DNA from: Acanthochlamys bracteata
Taxonomy: Eukaryota; Streptophyta; Magnoliopsida; Pandanales; Velloziaceae
Reading direction: 5' to 3'
Assembly: GCA_019914995.1 (NCBI GenBank)
Contig: CM034128.1
Coordinates: forward strand, 8,744,501 to 8,808,500
DNA: 64,000 nt
Part shown: piece by piece, positions 11,001-24,264 of the stretch
Layout: every line of letters begins with the position of its first letter
How positions within the stretch are numbered: position 1 is the first letter of the stretch
Program-made: the position numbers and the translations under genes
Notes under the pieces: generated by a model
Told to the model about the DNA's origin: nothing
Seen by the model: only the letters and a program-made list of their open reading frames with translations
Database searches by the model: none

Positions 11001-13660
11001 GAAGGATAAATCTCCAAATAAAACCAAGGCTTGTGGTCTCTCACAAAGAGAATTATATATTTTAAATGCAGACATGATTTTAACACGAGAGCTACATGGA
11101 AAAAGCATCAAGCATTATATATTGCACCACTCGAGTAGAATATAGTAGGACAGTAAAGACAGAAGCCTGACATCAATAATAATAGAGGCAGTAATAGTAA
11201 TTTGTAGACATCTTTAGTAGCACCTATCATTATTTAAACAATTCTCTAACTGGAAGCTAGCTGCTCGCTAGGTAAATCATGTTAAGGTACCGAACCTTCG
11301 TTTGGTCGATTCCTCTGTCTCAAACATCATCGCAAATCTCATCCCAACTGATACTTGAGTATAGGCAGCTTTATGATACTTAGCCAAAGGGATGATAAAT
11401 TCTGATTGGCATGCCCTGGACGTCCAAGAAACAACAATCATAAACTGAGATCCTGGAGATAGTGCTAGAGACTAGAATGAACCTTGGATTATAATAAACA
11501 GTAAATACGGTGCGGTTTGCGGTCGCATGAGCCGCAGCAGCAAGCACACCCATATGCATACTATCAGTGGAGAGGACAGAAGATGGCATTGCTGATTGCT
11601 GACGGTTGGCACGTCTTATACCTAAGAGTAATTGTGACTCTGCATCCCTGTTCAAGCAAGTCACAAATGCTGCTAAGCTTGGAACATCTATTCAACACAA
11701 TTTTCAGTTGTAGGTGATAAAGACTTCAGAGGTTAACTAGCTCCATGCAGGAGGACAAAGTCTTGCCATGAAAGATTGTGCTAGGGCGTTATTAATGTAA
11801 TGCTCAATATTGGTGCTATCGTATTTGTACTAATGCAGTGACCACCACACAGGAACTCTTAAATGCTCTCTAAATTATACCTTATAAACAACATGGAGTC
11901 ACCCGCTTTGAGCCGCTTTGCACCAACAAACGAACTCCAACCAGTGGTCAGGAGATGTCGTTTTGGCTGTCCTGGAAAGAGGTGACCACTTAGAATCAAA
12001 TGCCACTTACATTAAGTAGCTCTTGTGTAACTCATTAACTCAATGCTCAGATAACGGATAGAAGCTCATCTAAACAGTCAATGCAGAGTGTCATCCAAAA
12101 CTTAACATGGAGGCCAGACACTGATTAACTCTATTAAGTGCTTTCTTCATATGTGATACATAAACTTACCGCGATAAATGTGTCGGAAAGTCCACACATT
12201 ATCATGCAAATCCCGGACTATAAGCTCTTGATTTGGAGGTTGCATTGAGTAATCCTGCACAATGAATCAGAATCACTTTCAAAATTTTCTGCAAGTAACT
12301 TCATTTATTTCACAGGTACTTACTAGTTGGGGAAATAGCTTTTCTGCAGCCCTCCGAGGTACAGAGAAACCACCATGCGTACTTGTGTCGCTCGCTGTTA
12401 GTATCTTGCAGAAAAACTCATTTGGCTGCTTGCTTCTTCCTTGTCCAAAATCTGAAATCGGAAAAACATCTTGTTCCTGGAACGTGGTGAACTGATTATA
12501 CCTTATAGTGACAAAATTTTAAGAGCAACCTGAACTAAAATTTAGAATAATTTTTCATATAGTATCGTACAAACCATGGCTGTATAAGGGATGCACGTTC
12601 TTACAGAATTCACTGGCTGGAGGGTGAGTTGAGCATATATCTCATCGGTTTCCTTATCAGCCTGAGGAAAGGCCAAGCACCTTATAACTTTGTCCAACAA
12701 CAATGAATTAACAATTTAGGATGTAAAACATTGGCAAAACACTCACATGCAGAGTGACCTTGTGAACCTGACACATCAGTTGTGATGGAAGAGTAGGGTA
12801 ATTTGGGATATCTGAATTTGCACTCTTCTTTGTTGAAGATGCCACCTAATGGAAAACAGAAGGGGGATTTCAATATCAATCTAAGAAACATGAATTAATG
12901 TATAAAACTATATAACAAGAAATGTAATGACATATAAATTTCTCTTAAGAGTTTATATTAGCATGCTAGAAGTCATGAAAGAACATAATTTTGTTGACAA
13001 ATTTGAGCCCGTTTGGGTTTGCATTTCCCCCAACGGTGCTTTTCAATTCTCCATTTTACGTTTTCAATGCATATTTTATAATTATCTAAAAATTTTATTA
13101 AAAATTTAGAAAATATAAAAAAATTATACATAATAAAAATTTTTTATTATATATTTTTATTATTTTTTTAAAAATAAAAAAATAAAAAAATTCTCCATTT
13201 TTATTTCAAAATAGCTCTATTTCATAATCACTATAAATAACACAAAATTCCTTTTTATAGTATGATGTAATCATGTGACTATCTTGTGGTGAAGATTGTA
13301 AAATTGTAACACTGCCGCAATAAATGACTTGGAAAATTTTCTAACATAGCAAGACTGGAACCTGCTCACTGTGACCTTGGGGAAAGTAATACACCAAACT
13401 TCCGGTCTGTGGCAAGGAGACCAGTGGACCGGCACAAGCATGCCAGAGCTCGGAGTGTATCGGTTTCCTTGGACCTGAACAGTAGTTAAACCGCAACATT
13501 CTTAATCCTTCAAGCACACAAGCTAACCACCTATAACTAGAACAAAATCAGCAAGCAGATATAAGTAAACAACAGCTAAAGGACCTGATTTGCCTTGAAT
13601 CTCACCCAAAATCTTCATTTCTTCAAGCAGAACAGCTGCGCTACTGGACCCAGAGGACAT
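8009..13660 (-). CDS. ARF5: Auxin response factor 5 (MONOPTEROS)
   Basis: Activating auxin-response transcription factor for embryo, vascular and flower initiation. Exons in transcription order: 13660-13585, 13474-13362, 12845-12747, 12661-12605, 12476-12324, 12254-12170, 11971-11881, 11647-11483, 11415-11296, 10891-10816, 10738-10603, 10389-8906, 8807-8617, 8171-8009. They total 3009 nt, 1002 aa, with all phases consistent. The B3 domain (about 136-241) holds [17 protein letters not shown]; the auxin-response domain follows (about 262-345). [13 protein letters not shown] after the DNA-binding domain is diagnostic of ARF5 rather than ARF6/7/8/19. The middle region (391-880) is Ser/Gln-rich, as in activators. 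The PB1 domain (from about 882) has the lysine face ([15 protein letters not shown]) and the acidic OPCA face ([16 protein letters not shown]). Its 1002 aa exceed the roughly 900 of Arabidopsis, mainly in the middle region. The start is the first ATG; upstream in-frame codons lack ATG. Confidence 0.97.
10390..10602 (-). promoter_or_regulatory. ARF5 intron 11 (possible regulated retention)
   Basis: This 213-bp intron separates the exons for the DNA-binding half and the middle region. Read through in frame, it encodes 35 residues and then stops at 10496-10498, giving a protein of about 425 aa with no middle region or PB1 domain. An intron-retained isoform of Arabidopsis MONOPTEROS lacking PB1 (MP11ir) is known. 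Whether this intron is the same one is inferred from its rank in the gene. Confidence 0.4.
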
Positions 13661-14131
13661 TCTGCTTTTCACTAAAAGAAGAAATGCTTCACCCCCGATC
13701 TTTGAAGAGAAGAACAACTTCTTACATACAAACTCATAACTATCCAAGAACCAACAACATAGATCCCAAAATTTCCAACTAGCAATCTTCCAACAACCAG
13801 TTGACTTGCAAATGCTCGAACAAGCAGAGTCACCGAGGTAAACTTCCCTGTACTTCCATCAACGAGAGAAATTCTTGCAAAAAGAATTTTTTTATTTTTG
13901 TCAAGAACCCTGTTGTCTAAGAAAAATTTGAACCTGGCTCCAACTTCAAGTTTGTAAACAGTTTGAAAGGGACGAGTGAGAGACGGTAAAGTGTGGCCTT
14001 TCTTTTTGCTCTCTCTGCAATTTCACTCTTCTCCTGCAGAGAGCACGCGGGATAACGATAGGAACGAATCGATCGAGTAGTCCAATTCCCAAACAGAAAA
14101 CGTTCTCTTCTTTCTTTACTTCACTTCAACC

Positions 14132-14147
14132 CTCTCTCTCTCTCTCT
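14132..14147. repeat. CT microsatellite
   Basis: Eight CT units on the plus strand (GA on the ARF5 coding strand), in the likely ARF5 leader. Such tracts are common in plant 5' UTRs and can bind GAGA-type BPC factors. Confidence 0.8.
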
Positions 14148-15491
14148 ATACATCTATGAGTAATGTGTAAACTGTGTATGTGCAAAGTATAGATACCTTT
14201 GTATTGAATTGAATAGAATCGAATCATAACTGTTTTCCTCTTTCCTTTGCATGAGTGGTAATGATCTCTATAGTATGTCAAAAAGATGCAAACCTTTCAA
14301 ATGGAACTGGTGATGATTCTGCTCAAAACTTGCCCTTTTTGCTTTCTGCTACAAACACAAAAAGAAAAGAAAAAACTTTTTTTTCTTCTCTCTTCATTAA
14401 TGGTTTTTCACAAACCAAAATCTCTCCTTTAAACTATCTTTATTCTGTTGTGATGGCAGCTTTTTAGTGTAGAGTCAGGGAAAGTAGAGTTGAACACGAA
14501 ACCCAGCCACCCTGCAGTGCTACTATACCTAAACAGAATATTAGCATCACTGAAGATAAAGAAATTCCAATTTTTATAATGGATAGATTTGTTTACTTTT
14601 TCTATACTCTATCTGCGATCTTGCTTCTTGTGAGATGTTCATCTTGTCTGTCTCTCTCTCTCAATTTCTTTCTTTTTTGCTGAGAAATAGCATTCTTAAA
14701 CAAAGAAAGAACGCCGGATCATTCTCTCTCTTATATATATAATTGTTTAATGAGAGATACCGTACAGATTGATCTAAGCTCTTTCAATCAACAAATAACA
14801 ACTACATTATTTATTCTATGTTGATCGAAACATAACTTTTGTGAAAACAAATGAAAATTGAATCTTTTGATTTTAAAGAAAGAAAGGAAAAGAAAAAACA
14901 AAAAAATATTGGAACTATCAACTATGAAATGAATGAATGAAATAGATAGTGGGAAAGAAGAGGAGGTTGCGTGGAAGGAAACGGTTTGACCGTTTGAGAA
15001 GAACGAGGAAGGAAGTTATTTGAATAAGTTATTACCTGACATGAATGAAAGCAACCGTGATGTTTCAAAATATGTATTACCTTTGTAATCTTAATTTAAT
15101 TTATCTTTTTAAATAAGTTTTATAAACTTATTATATTTACTTTTTTAATAAATAAATTTATTTTAAAAACATTTTTATTAAAAAATTTAGAAAAATATTC
15201 TAAAAATCTCCTCAGTCTTGTTCATCAAGCACTTTTCGTTTTTTCTTTCCGCACCATTTTTTATATATTTTTTCATTTCGACGTCAATGTTTTGTAATAT
15301 CGTATTGTTAGTCGCTAACTCGCCAGTGGCGCATGAAAAATATTCGAATATTGTTGGGAAAATAGAGCGTTACGTTACTTTACGAAATATATCTCTACGA
15401 AAGTGCAGTGATTTTAGATTTACAAAAAAAACTGAAATGGACGAAGAATGACATGGCTTCTAAATTTCCATGTTATTGTAAATTTGACAGG

Positions 15492-15687
15492 GACCATTTG
15501 GGATTATATTTTTTAAACAATTTTGTTAATTTTTAATTTTATATTTTTAATATATATATATATATATAAATTTTATTTAAAAATTTAGAAAATATAAAAA
15601 ATTATAAATTTTTTTACTAAATATTTTTATTTTAAAAAAATTTTATTTCATAAAAATATTTCAATTTTTTTATTTACATACGGTGGA
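15492..15687. repeat. AT-rich MITE-like element, family A copy, with TA microsatellite
   Basis: It starts CCATTTGGGATTATATTTTT and carries the family interior order (TTTAATATATA, AAAATTTAGAAAATATAAAA, ATTTTATTTCATAAAA). A pure TA run occupies about 15550-15569. The right end is eroded. Confidence 0.4.
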
Positions 15688-16054
15688 AGAAGAATACTAC
15701 AAGTTAAGGAAACTTTATAGATAGCTAAGTAGATAGAATAACGGCCCACCAATGAGAAGACCATTTATCATTCAATTGATATTTGCAATATTAGTACCCT
15801 ATAACTTATTTTATAAAACATGGTCCTAACAAACTGCACCTGACCACCTACCTAATTTTTTGTATATCAGCACATGTTTTGAATCCCCAGAAGGCAAAAG
15901 AAAGTAAAGATATTATTATCTTTAAGTAGATACTGACTGATGCATGTAGGTAGTAGTCATAACGCTGTCCTACACTACGAAAATATACTTTTTCAGGGCT
16001 ACCATTGCAAAATCACTTTCCTTTTCAGCATTCCTACTGGCTACTGCTGCTAAG

Positions 16055-16310
16055 TGGGTATTTTAAATTTTCGTAATTAAATTTTATAAAATTAAAATAA
16101 AAATAAAATTTTTTAAAAAATAAAGTGAAAATTAAGTTTAGTATTTATATTTAAATAAATTTTAAAAATATATTGAAAATTAAAAAATATAATTATATTA
16201 AAAAATATATAAATAAAAAAATTAAAATTAAAATTTTGTATATAAAAATAAAATTCAAAATTTAAATCTGACAAAAAAAAATAAAATTACTAACATTTGA
16301 AATACGCTTT
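16055..16310. repeat. AT-rich MITE-like element, family B copy
   Basis: The left end GGGTATTTTAAATTTTCGTA pairs imperfectly with the right end TAACATTTGAAATACGCTTT. The interior includes AATAAAGTGAAAATTAAGTT and TATATTGAAAATTAAAAAAT, shared with the copies near 24.3 and 50.3 kb. Confidence 0.5.
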
Positions 16311-17578
16311 AAATTATAAGAAATTAGAATCCGTAACAATTTGGTATAAAGTGACGTTTTTAAAAGTGATTATCATAAAAAGTTTTCTTAATAAAAATAA
16401 ATTTAATTTTACTGTATGTAATTTTTGTTTTTATATTTTAAAGTTTTTATAAAAAATTTTATTAATAAATATAATGGGTTCGAAATTAAAAGTATTTGAT
16501 AAGCAAATTTAAACAATCAAAACAAATATAATGGGAATGGGAATCAACCAGGTGGACGAGAGAAACGAGAACGCCGAGAGCAGTTTGATTTATTTTTGCT
16601 TTTTGTTTGACCGCAGCAGTGCTTCATGTGCTCACCACCGGGCGCAGGAATCGAAGTGCACGCGCGAATTTGTGATTGTGGTGGTGCTCGCTTTTTTCCA
16701 ACATTTCTTTTCCTTTTCGTTCATTTGGTTTTTAGGTTTTTTTTTTTCCTTGAGATTTTTAATAACAGAAGATCATAGCATTAGCATGCGTGGACTAATA
16801 ATAAATTAATAAGGAGAAAAACAAAAGAGAAGAAAGAGGCCATGCACTTGTACAGAATCTGGTGGTACTGCTGCTGCGGTAAGGAAGACTGAAGAGAAAG
16901 AGCAGAGAAAAGGAATCAAAGGATTGGTCATTTGAATCGAATGCAATCAAATGAATTGCCATGAGATAGGCATGACATAATGCGGTGACACTGCTGCAAC
17001 TGCAGTGCTTCATGCTGGCATGTTGAGGAACAAATAATATATTATACCTTCTGTTATTTATTATTATTATAAACCTTTTTTGCTCTTTGGACTTTCGAAA
17101 GTAGAAAGAATAGAAAAGAAACTTTCGCATGCCTTATATGAAATGAAGTGAAAGGGCGTCAATCAGTTTACATAAAAATCTACTTTCATATTTATTTTCA
17201 GATACAACTAAATATAAATAATAACTTTCTCACACCAAATTCAGATAATTTTTATATTTATTATTATAACTTTACACTCACTTTCAAACAAATAACACAT
17301 GCCCCGTCTTATAGAAGGCAAAAATGGAAATTTACCAGCTGATCTAACTACATTTATAAAAAAATATTCCTTGTAAGAAAAACACTAAAGAGACTATGCC
17401 CATCCGCCGCATCCATGGTATCCAATCAGGCTCTTCATCTTATGATTAAAAACACAATGACACTTTCGATTGATGGGTAATTATAATACATAGTATATCA
17501 CTATGTCTCTGCTCTGCTAGTATGTCTGAAGATTGAACAGATCACTGTACACTGATTTCAAGCTACATTCTCTAAGTT

Positions 17579-19448
17579 CTAATCTCTCCTCCTCTTGTGG
17601 TGACCATGATGTTTTGATCTCTTCTTCTCTTTTTCTTTTTTCCTGGACCTTTCCTCCTTTAATCTTTCCTTAGAATGATGCTTCTTTGAGCTTGATGCAT
17701 ACTTATTTATGACGCTTGCTTCACACTTGTTGGTATCAACATGAGGTCTTAAAAAGCTGGGCTTTTCAGGACCAAGAATACGTCTTTCCCATTCATCCCT
17801 AACTTCATCAGGCTCCCAGTGCTGTTCATCAACATTTCCTGAAATAGATGGAAGATAAGGACCAGGTTCATCCATCCTAGACCCTATGTCACCTCGACCT
17901 CGCTTCACCCTGGCAACACGATTCAATGAGGTTAACAAATGCTCATGGAGGTATACCAGTTTGTCCAGAATCCAACTACAGCAATCAATAAAAAACAATA
18001 CAATATTGTCTCTAAGATAAACTTTTAAAGATTTGCGCCTGCCATTGAAGGATAGCTTATTGAAATAATGCTTGTGAAAGATGTAGAGGCAACTTGGCAG
18101 GACATCCGCTTTAAAGTATGCAATATAATGTGCCAGACTATTATAATCATATTTATGATCAGCAGCATATTCATCAATGGACTCAATTTCTTTCTAAGCA
18201 TACGCTATTTGACCGAAAAGTTGAAAAGAAAAACAGTTACAAATGAGTAGAAACCACAACCTATTTGGTATTTGATCATGAACCTTAGCTTGCTCTTGCA
18301 GGAATTCTTCAACCAAGCTTTTTACCACTAAGTGGGTTATCAGCAACAAATTTTTTTAGAAAAATCCATGTCATAAACATCTGGCAAGACTACATATGGG
18401 TATGGACCTAACTGCAAAACTCCTCTTACTGTGCTTGGGACCAGTCATGTGATCACATAACAAGAAACGGCAAGGAAGAATGGGAACTTATATCCTAAAA
18501 GAGATTGAAGAAGATGGTCGCCTAGCCTTTAACTGGTTTTGTACGTAAAGAGGTAAATGCATATGCAAATTGGACGCTATGGTCAATTCAGCTCTTACCT
18601 TGACTGTAGAAAGATTTCAATTTCATCATCCCGAAGGCCATGACCCTCATTAAGGTCATAATCTTCATCATCATGCTCACTACCAGGATCAGATGCACCA
18701 GCCTTTCTCTTTGGTAATTCATGCCTAGAACTAAAACCAGGTTCATTGCAATCCTTCTTGTCTTTCACTTTGCCTTTAAGCTTTTCCAACTCCAGCTCCT
18801 TTTGTCTAGTGCGCCACATTTCGCTAACCTCTGCCGCACGATTTGCTGGAAAGGAAACAAAGAGAAGCTTTTCAGCCACTGTAAAACATCTAGTAAAAAG
18901 AATATTACAGCAAGAAAGTGGCATTACACAGTCTGCGAACATTAAAAACTAAGATGAATGTTCATGTTTAATACACCTCAACAGTTAGCAACAGTTAATT
19001 CAATAAAACTACAACGATAATGACTTGGAAGGCCCATGCAATCTAGTGGTTGACATAGAACGTATTTATTGCTCCTATAGTAATATATCAGTATAGTTTG
19101 AGTCCTTTGTGCATACTTTTGATGTGGATTATGATTATAACAGCAAGCGATCTCAAACAAGTTGTACTTGCAATATATATTTACATTCCAAAGAATCCTC
19201 ACGCACAAGACTCAATTTTTCTAACTCAAGCATTTCTATTACATATCTGATAAACCATCACCGATAATATGAATGAACCAACCTTGTTCTACTCCAAGAA
19301 TAGTAGCAGTGAGGAATCTCGAGTTTGGTCGATGCCTTACATTCCGCTGAAGATAAGTATGCACACCTTCTTTTTCAGCTTGTTGCCTCAATCTCCTAGC
19401 CTCTTCCATCAATAAGGCTGCAAGGCGGTTCTCTGTTTCCAAATCCAT
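17579..19448 (-). CDS. Conserved lysine-rich, probably nuclear protein of unknown function
   Basis: Three coding exons: 19448-19283, 18845-18599, 17909-17579; 744 nt, 247 aa, phases consistent. The N-terminus (MDLETENRLAALLMEEARRL) is a predicted amphipathic helix, followed by HRPNSRFLTATILGVEQANR and EVSEMWRTRQKELELE, which I recall as the conserved core of a plant family without a known function. A middle acidic stretch (EHDDEDYDLNEGHGLRDDEI) precedes VKRGRGDIGSRMDEPGPYLP. The last 45 residues are almost all K, R, H and E, like nuclear speckle or RNA-binding tails. An acceptor (TTTCAG) lies 9 bases upstream of the ATG, so a leader intron reaching a 5' UTR exon near 20.7-20.85 kb is likely. 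Confidence 0.8.
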
Positions 19449-21056
19449 TTTCTATCTGAAACAAAATGGGCATCATAAGAGTGAATCATATGTTTAAAAT
19501 TTTAAATTAGTGATGCAACAAACAAATAAAAAGGATCGTTAGAGCAAGAGTTTTTCATTTATTTCTCAAGTCACAAAAGTTACACCTAAGAATATTACAA
19601 ACCAAATACAAAACCAGTATTGCTGTAGAATTTAACCTTCATTCAAGATCCACAATTCAGAGATGAACTTAGAGAACCACAATTTAGATGGACTAATTCT
19701 TACTGAAAACCACGTTAAGTAAACAACTCCTTTTTGCAGTGGAACATCTACTAGAGCTCCTATCTCTAGCTTAACAGAAACAGCATTTTGCAGTGAAAGC
19801 AACCCACAGTGGCATGAATAAAAGTTTACAGCCTTTTCCACTGAATGCTAGGGTCATTAGGGGGTAAAAAGTCTGAAAGAACACATTTTTAAGCTGTACT
19901 GAATTTCTACAAACTGACGGTTGCATGCTTTGTTCTAATGATACATCACATACATGATATGATATGGTCACAAAGTGCATTACAAGCACAAAGAGCTTCA
20001 TCAATAGAGAAGTACAATGACGAAAGTTGCAGCACAACATGACATTAAATGATTTTTCATAAACACTATCAATCAAACAGATTTGTGTGTGCAGGAAAGA
20101 GCAGGTGTTATGACCGATCAGAAACACAAGTTGTTCGACATTTTGTGTCAAAAAAATTTTACCTCAAAAAATTATACAGAGACAATAGAAGTCCAGTAGA
20201 GCCTAATTACCTAACACATCCAAGGCAACTTAAAAATTCAATTCAACTTTTAATCAAACGGAAAGAATTAACAAAAACCGTTTGATATTACACTTGCTAG
20301 TTCGAATCGAACAGAAACAAAAGACAATTAAGCCTAGTGTAAAATTGCTAGGCATCACTAAAAATTACAGATTTCAATCCCTAATTCATCCAATCGTATT
20401 GCATTTAGGGAACATGGACCAAAAAGATCTCAACTTCCCAACCACCATAAAACATTTACGTATATAATCAGAAAATAAATCTACTAACCACGAAAAACAA
20501 AAACTTTCTTCAGAAATTGAGAATTAGAAAATTTCATATTTTCTAGTTCAAATGAAGTCAAAAAGTCAACCTTGAAACCCAATTCTGAACACTAATTTCA
20601 CTAAACCTCACAATTTTTCAACTCCTAATTCATCCAATCATGTCAGGTTAAATGTAATAGATGAAAAGATTCAAACTTTCCATACCAAAACAAAATTAAA
20701 AGAGAAAAATAATTAAAAAAGGTCAACCTTTCTTCCAGATCAAGAGAGAAATGCCTAATAGCAGGAACCGGCAGTCGAAGGTTTCGCCGGAGACGGGCGG
20801 AGAAGAAGAAGGATCTCGATACAAAACACCTGCGAGTTGTCTGACATTTTACAAAGAAAAGTTTGGGGCCGTTCCAGGCCAGGCCGATACAATGGGCTTC
20901 TATTGGGCCTTTCAAACCTTCAATCCCTGAGGGTAAAAGGAACCAATCAGCTGTGAAAGAATTGAAACACAATCCTGACCGTTGGATAAGAAATTCATCA
21001 TCATTCTTCCTCAAAAACCCCAAAACACTCTCTCACTGTGTTGGAGAGCACCAACA
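19449..21056. other. Shared 5' region of two divergent genes
   Basis: It probably holds the leader intron and first exon of the 17.6-19.4 kb gene (minus) and the leader of the 21.1-23.8 kb gene (plus). The GC-richer stretch at about 20750-21056 looks like the common promoter. Open frames seen here show no domain. Confidence 0.45.
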
Positions 21057-23821
21057 ATGGCGGAAGACAGTATAGAAGAGAAGCGGCTGTCCAAGTTCAA
21101 GAAGAAAAGTCCGGGGAAGTCTTCTTCAGAGGCCGTTAAGAAAGAAGAGATCGATAATGGTTTCGATGAAAAGCCACAGATCAAGGTTTTCTTTAACGGC
21201 CGTTGGTTCGATTGTTGATCTTTTCTTTATTTGGTTTTATTGTTTTTGTTAAGTAAACGGTGCAGAAATTGGTTCTTTTTGCCTTCTATTATGATTTGGC
21301 TGCTAAGCAGTTTGTAATTTCTGCAGTTTTGCTTGCTGTGATATTTTGTTGAGTTGCTTGGAATATTAGGAATGGTTAGAAATCCTTTGGCATAAATATC
21401 GGAAGTTTGATTCTTGTTGGCCTTTTTCTGCGATTTGATTTTTCACCATTTTGTAATTTCTGCGATTTTGCTTTCTGTAATATTTAGTTTAGACTGATGA
21501 GTTGGTTGAAATTTTAGGAATTAAAGGAGAAGAAAGTGAAGAAAGAAGAGGCAGGGTGCAATGTTAAGCTTTCGAAGGTGAAGAAGGAAGAACCAACATA
21601 CTCGAATGATGAACAAACTGACAAGGTTTCTTTATATTTTTACTCCACAGAAATTGGATTTTGTTTATAGATTGTCATTGTTAGTTACTGATGTTATTTT
21701 TGTTTAGTCACTGATATTCTTAGTAGGTAGATCGAAAAGTATTCTTAGAATTTCATTTCCCTACACAATTTCTGTCTTTGTGATTCTTTTGATTTATTTG
21801 ATTTTTTTTTTTTTTTTGTTTTTGATCATGGCCTTGTTTTTCCTTTGTTTGCATTGTGGAGAAGAAAGTGAAGAAGACTGAGGTAAAGGCTAATGGTAAA
21901 CTATTGAAGGTGAAGAAGGAAGAGCCTAATTTGAATGATGAAGTCGATAAGGTTTGCAATTCTAAATGGATCTACTTTCCTGTTTTCTAGTATTTTTATT
22001 TCAGTTGCACTAATGATCTTCTTCTACATTCCTGTTTCAAGTACAAGGAGCATTGCTAATCTTTTCGGTTTATTTAGGTTTTTATGTTACATAGAACTTT
22101 TGGAATAGTAGGACTGTTCGTTTCATTCTGCACTAAATAAACTTGTAGTGCATAACATCTTTTTGATGTGTCTATAATTTTTCATAACGTTTCCCAAGGT
22201 AGTACAATGTCAACTATTATGACATGGTTTCAAGTATAGAAGATTAGATAGCTATTTAGAATACATAAAAGCAGCTAGAAACCTTGTGCGTATCGGCTGC
22301 GATCCTTAACGTATCTTTTCTGCAGGTCGTGATAAACTTGTGAGGGATTATCTTGGAGGATTTTTTTTTTTTTTTGGCATGGTGATGAGATGAACTCGCA
22401 TGTTGAATGATGTAGTAGTGTCTGCAGTTACATCTTGTTACTGATAGTACTTGTAGCATAATGTACAATTTGAAAGAATTAAATAAATAAAATATTATGC
22501 TTCTGACTTTGATCATGTAGTTCTTGTTATCAGTTACCAAGTGCTGATTGAAGACATATGTGTCTTCTCAGCAGATCTTGACACGATTTTCCTTAAAGCT
22601 AGTTGGCATTCCATGGCATTAGGGTGGCAGGACATGGGGGCAATTGCCTTATTTTATTCTAGTTAAGTGGCTGTTTTTCAGTCTTTTGCTCAAGTATTTA
22701 GGAATTATCAAATCAGATTAATAGAAAATTTACTGCATTATTTGTTTTTTTAAGAGAATTACCATTCTGCTAAGAGAAGTGGGTCAAACAAATTCTTTTT
22801 CCAAATAATTTGCTTATGCAATTTTTTTGTAGTGCAGGAGAAATTTTATGTAATCTCTGTTCATTCCTTTTTTGTTACTTGCGGCATATATTTCTGCTTA
22901 AATTATTTATGGCTTCTGCCAGAAGAAAAGGATAAAAGTAACTACAGTAGAGGTAAAGAAGATAGCAGGACAATCAGGCACCTTAAATGAGAAGAAGCAG
23001 AGGAAGGTTTATGATTTGCCTGGACAAAAGCATGACCAACCAGAAGAGGTTTTACTTCGTGTAAAGTTGTCTAATTCCATAGAAGTTTTAGTCATTAATT
23101 GACTGTAAATCCTCTTGTACTTGTATCTTAGAGAGACCCGCTGAGGATATTCTATGAGTCACTTTACCAGCAGATTCCTGTCAGCGAAATGGCTGCAATC
23201 TGGTGAGACATCCTTCCCTGATAAATAATCTTGCTACCAGATAATAATCTCTTATATGGCTTGGAAACTTTACCGTTTCTGTGCCTCATGACGGACTCTT
23301 TTCTCCATGCGTTTTAAGACATGCTCATTGGAAGAATAACTAGCTTATTGCAATGATATTGGATTTCTTTGGCCTCTGATGAAACTAAACACAAGTATTA
23401 CTAGGGTTGCTTAACTGACCTTGAAAGCGAGAAACTGGCTATCAACTTTCTGTATTCAATATCCATTAGTTTCACTTAAAGTTGTAGTCACATACTAATT
23501 GCAGGTGTAAAAGTCGTTTTACCATGCTGCTTTATGACTTTTTATGCTAGCTTATTCATTCTTGGTAGGATGATGGAACGGGGTTTGCTTCCACGAGAAG
23601 AAGCAAAGAAGGTTTACAAGAGGAAGCTGAAGGGCAGTTCGCCTGTCATAGCATCCTCCATGAAGAAGACAACAACTGTTTCAGTCAAGGAAGTTGAGAA
23701 AGTAACTAAGAAAACTGTTGCAAGCACCAATAAGCGCAAGGCAAGCAGCAAAGATTCAGACACTGAAGCTGATGATGACGACTTTGTGCCGCTGAAGAAG
23801 AAACAAAATGCTTCAGGCTAA
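21057..23821 (+). CDS. Conserved lysine-rich, probably nuclear protein of unknown function
   Basis: Six exons: 21057-21185, 21518-21625, 21862-21951, 22923-23048, 23132-23202, 23569-23821; 777 nt, 258 aa, phases consistent. The N-terminal half is Lys/Glu-rich with two diverged copies of a K-K-V-K-K...LxKVKKEEP unit, one per exon (exons 2 and 3). The conserved part is VYDLPGQKHDQPEE, RDPLRIFYESLYQQIP and WMMERGLLPREEAKKVY (about 139-190), a short helical module I have seen in plant proteins of unknown function. The C-terminus is basic, then acidic (DSDTEADDDDFVPLKKK). It is likely nuclear. The exon 3 acceptor (GTGGAG) is weak. The start is the first ATG, shortly after the shared promoter with the divergent neighbour. 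Confidence 0.8.
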
Positions 23822-24264
23822 CTTCACCAATGCACGACTAATACATTTCACTGACTGCTGTAATTTTGTAGGTGTCAACGTAATATGTTATCTGAGATTC
23901 ATTTGTACCATTAGCTTGGAATGAAGGAATGACCATTGAAGAAATTACATGGAAGTGTCTGTCATTTAACTGTCTGTGCTCCCAAAATATCCCCTTAACT
24001 GTCTGCGCCAGCAATGATCACAAAGATCTTTTGATGATTATGCTCCTATTGCTACTTGCAACTTGTGCTTGTAGTGGTGTCTTGATGGAGTGCGAAAGTG
24101 TCCATTTCTTTCTGTCAAAAGAAACAATAGGTTCGTAGAAACTTGCTGCTGTTAACAACACCTGCTCTTTTTGTTAATGGAGATGTTGAATAACGTCAGA
24201 AAACACACCCAGAAGAACACAGCATAAATGAAGTGTTGAAGTTGTGAAGTACAAAATCATTAGG

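Larger units (their letters stand above)
13661..17578. other. ARF5 upstream region and long spacer
   Basis: 13661-14200 is likely ARF5 5' UTR and proximal promoter. It includes a CT-repeat at 14132-14147, typical of plant leaders. TGTCTC, the core auxin-response element, occurs at about 14650, upstream of a factor that itself binds this motif; a single hexamer is weak evidence. Beyond this lie repeat copies at 15492-15687 and 16055-16310. Open frames at 16531-16809 and 16795-17130 show no domain or splice structure and I do not call them. Confidence 0.45.

Noticed and set aside
13661-13747. N-terminal extension of ARF5 from 13747
   Set aside because: The frame is open, but the codon at 13747 is TTG, not ATG. 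The family starts close to LLEEMK, as the ATG at 13660 does.
16900-17060. Possible microRNA hairpin (repeated GCATG-type inverted words)
   Set aside because: I could not form a convincing long stem, and no known plant microRNA sequence is present.
16531-17130. Overlapping open frames of about 90-110 codons on both strands
   Set aside because: Hydrophobic low-complexity products without domains, splice sites or plausible starts; probably chance in AT-rich DNA.
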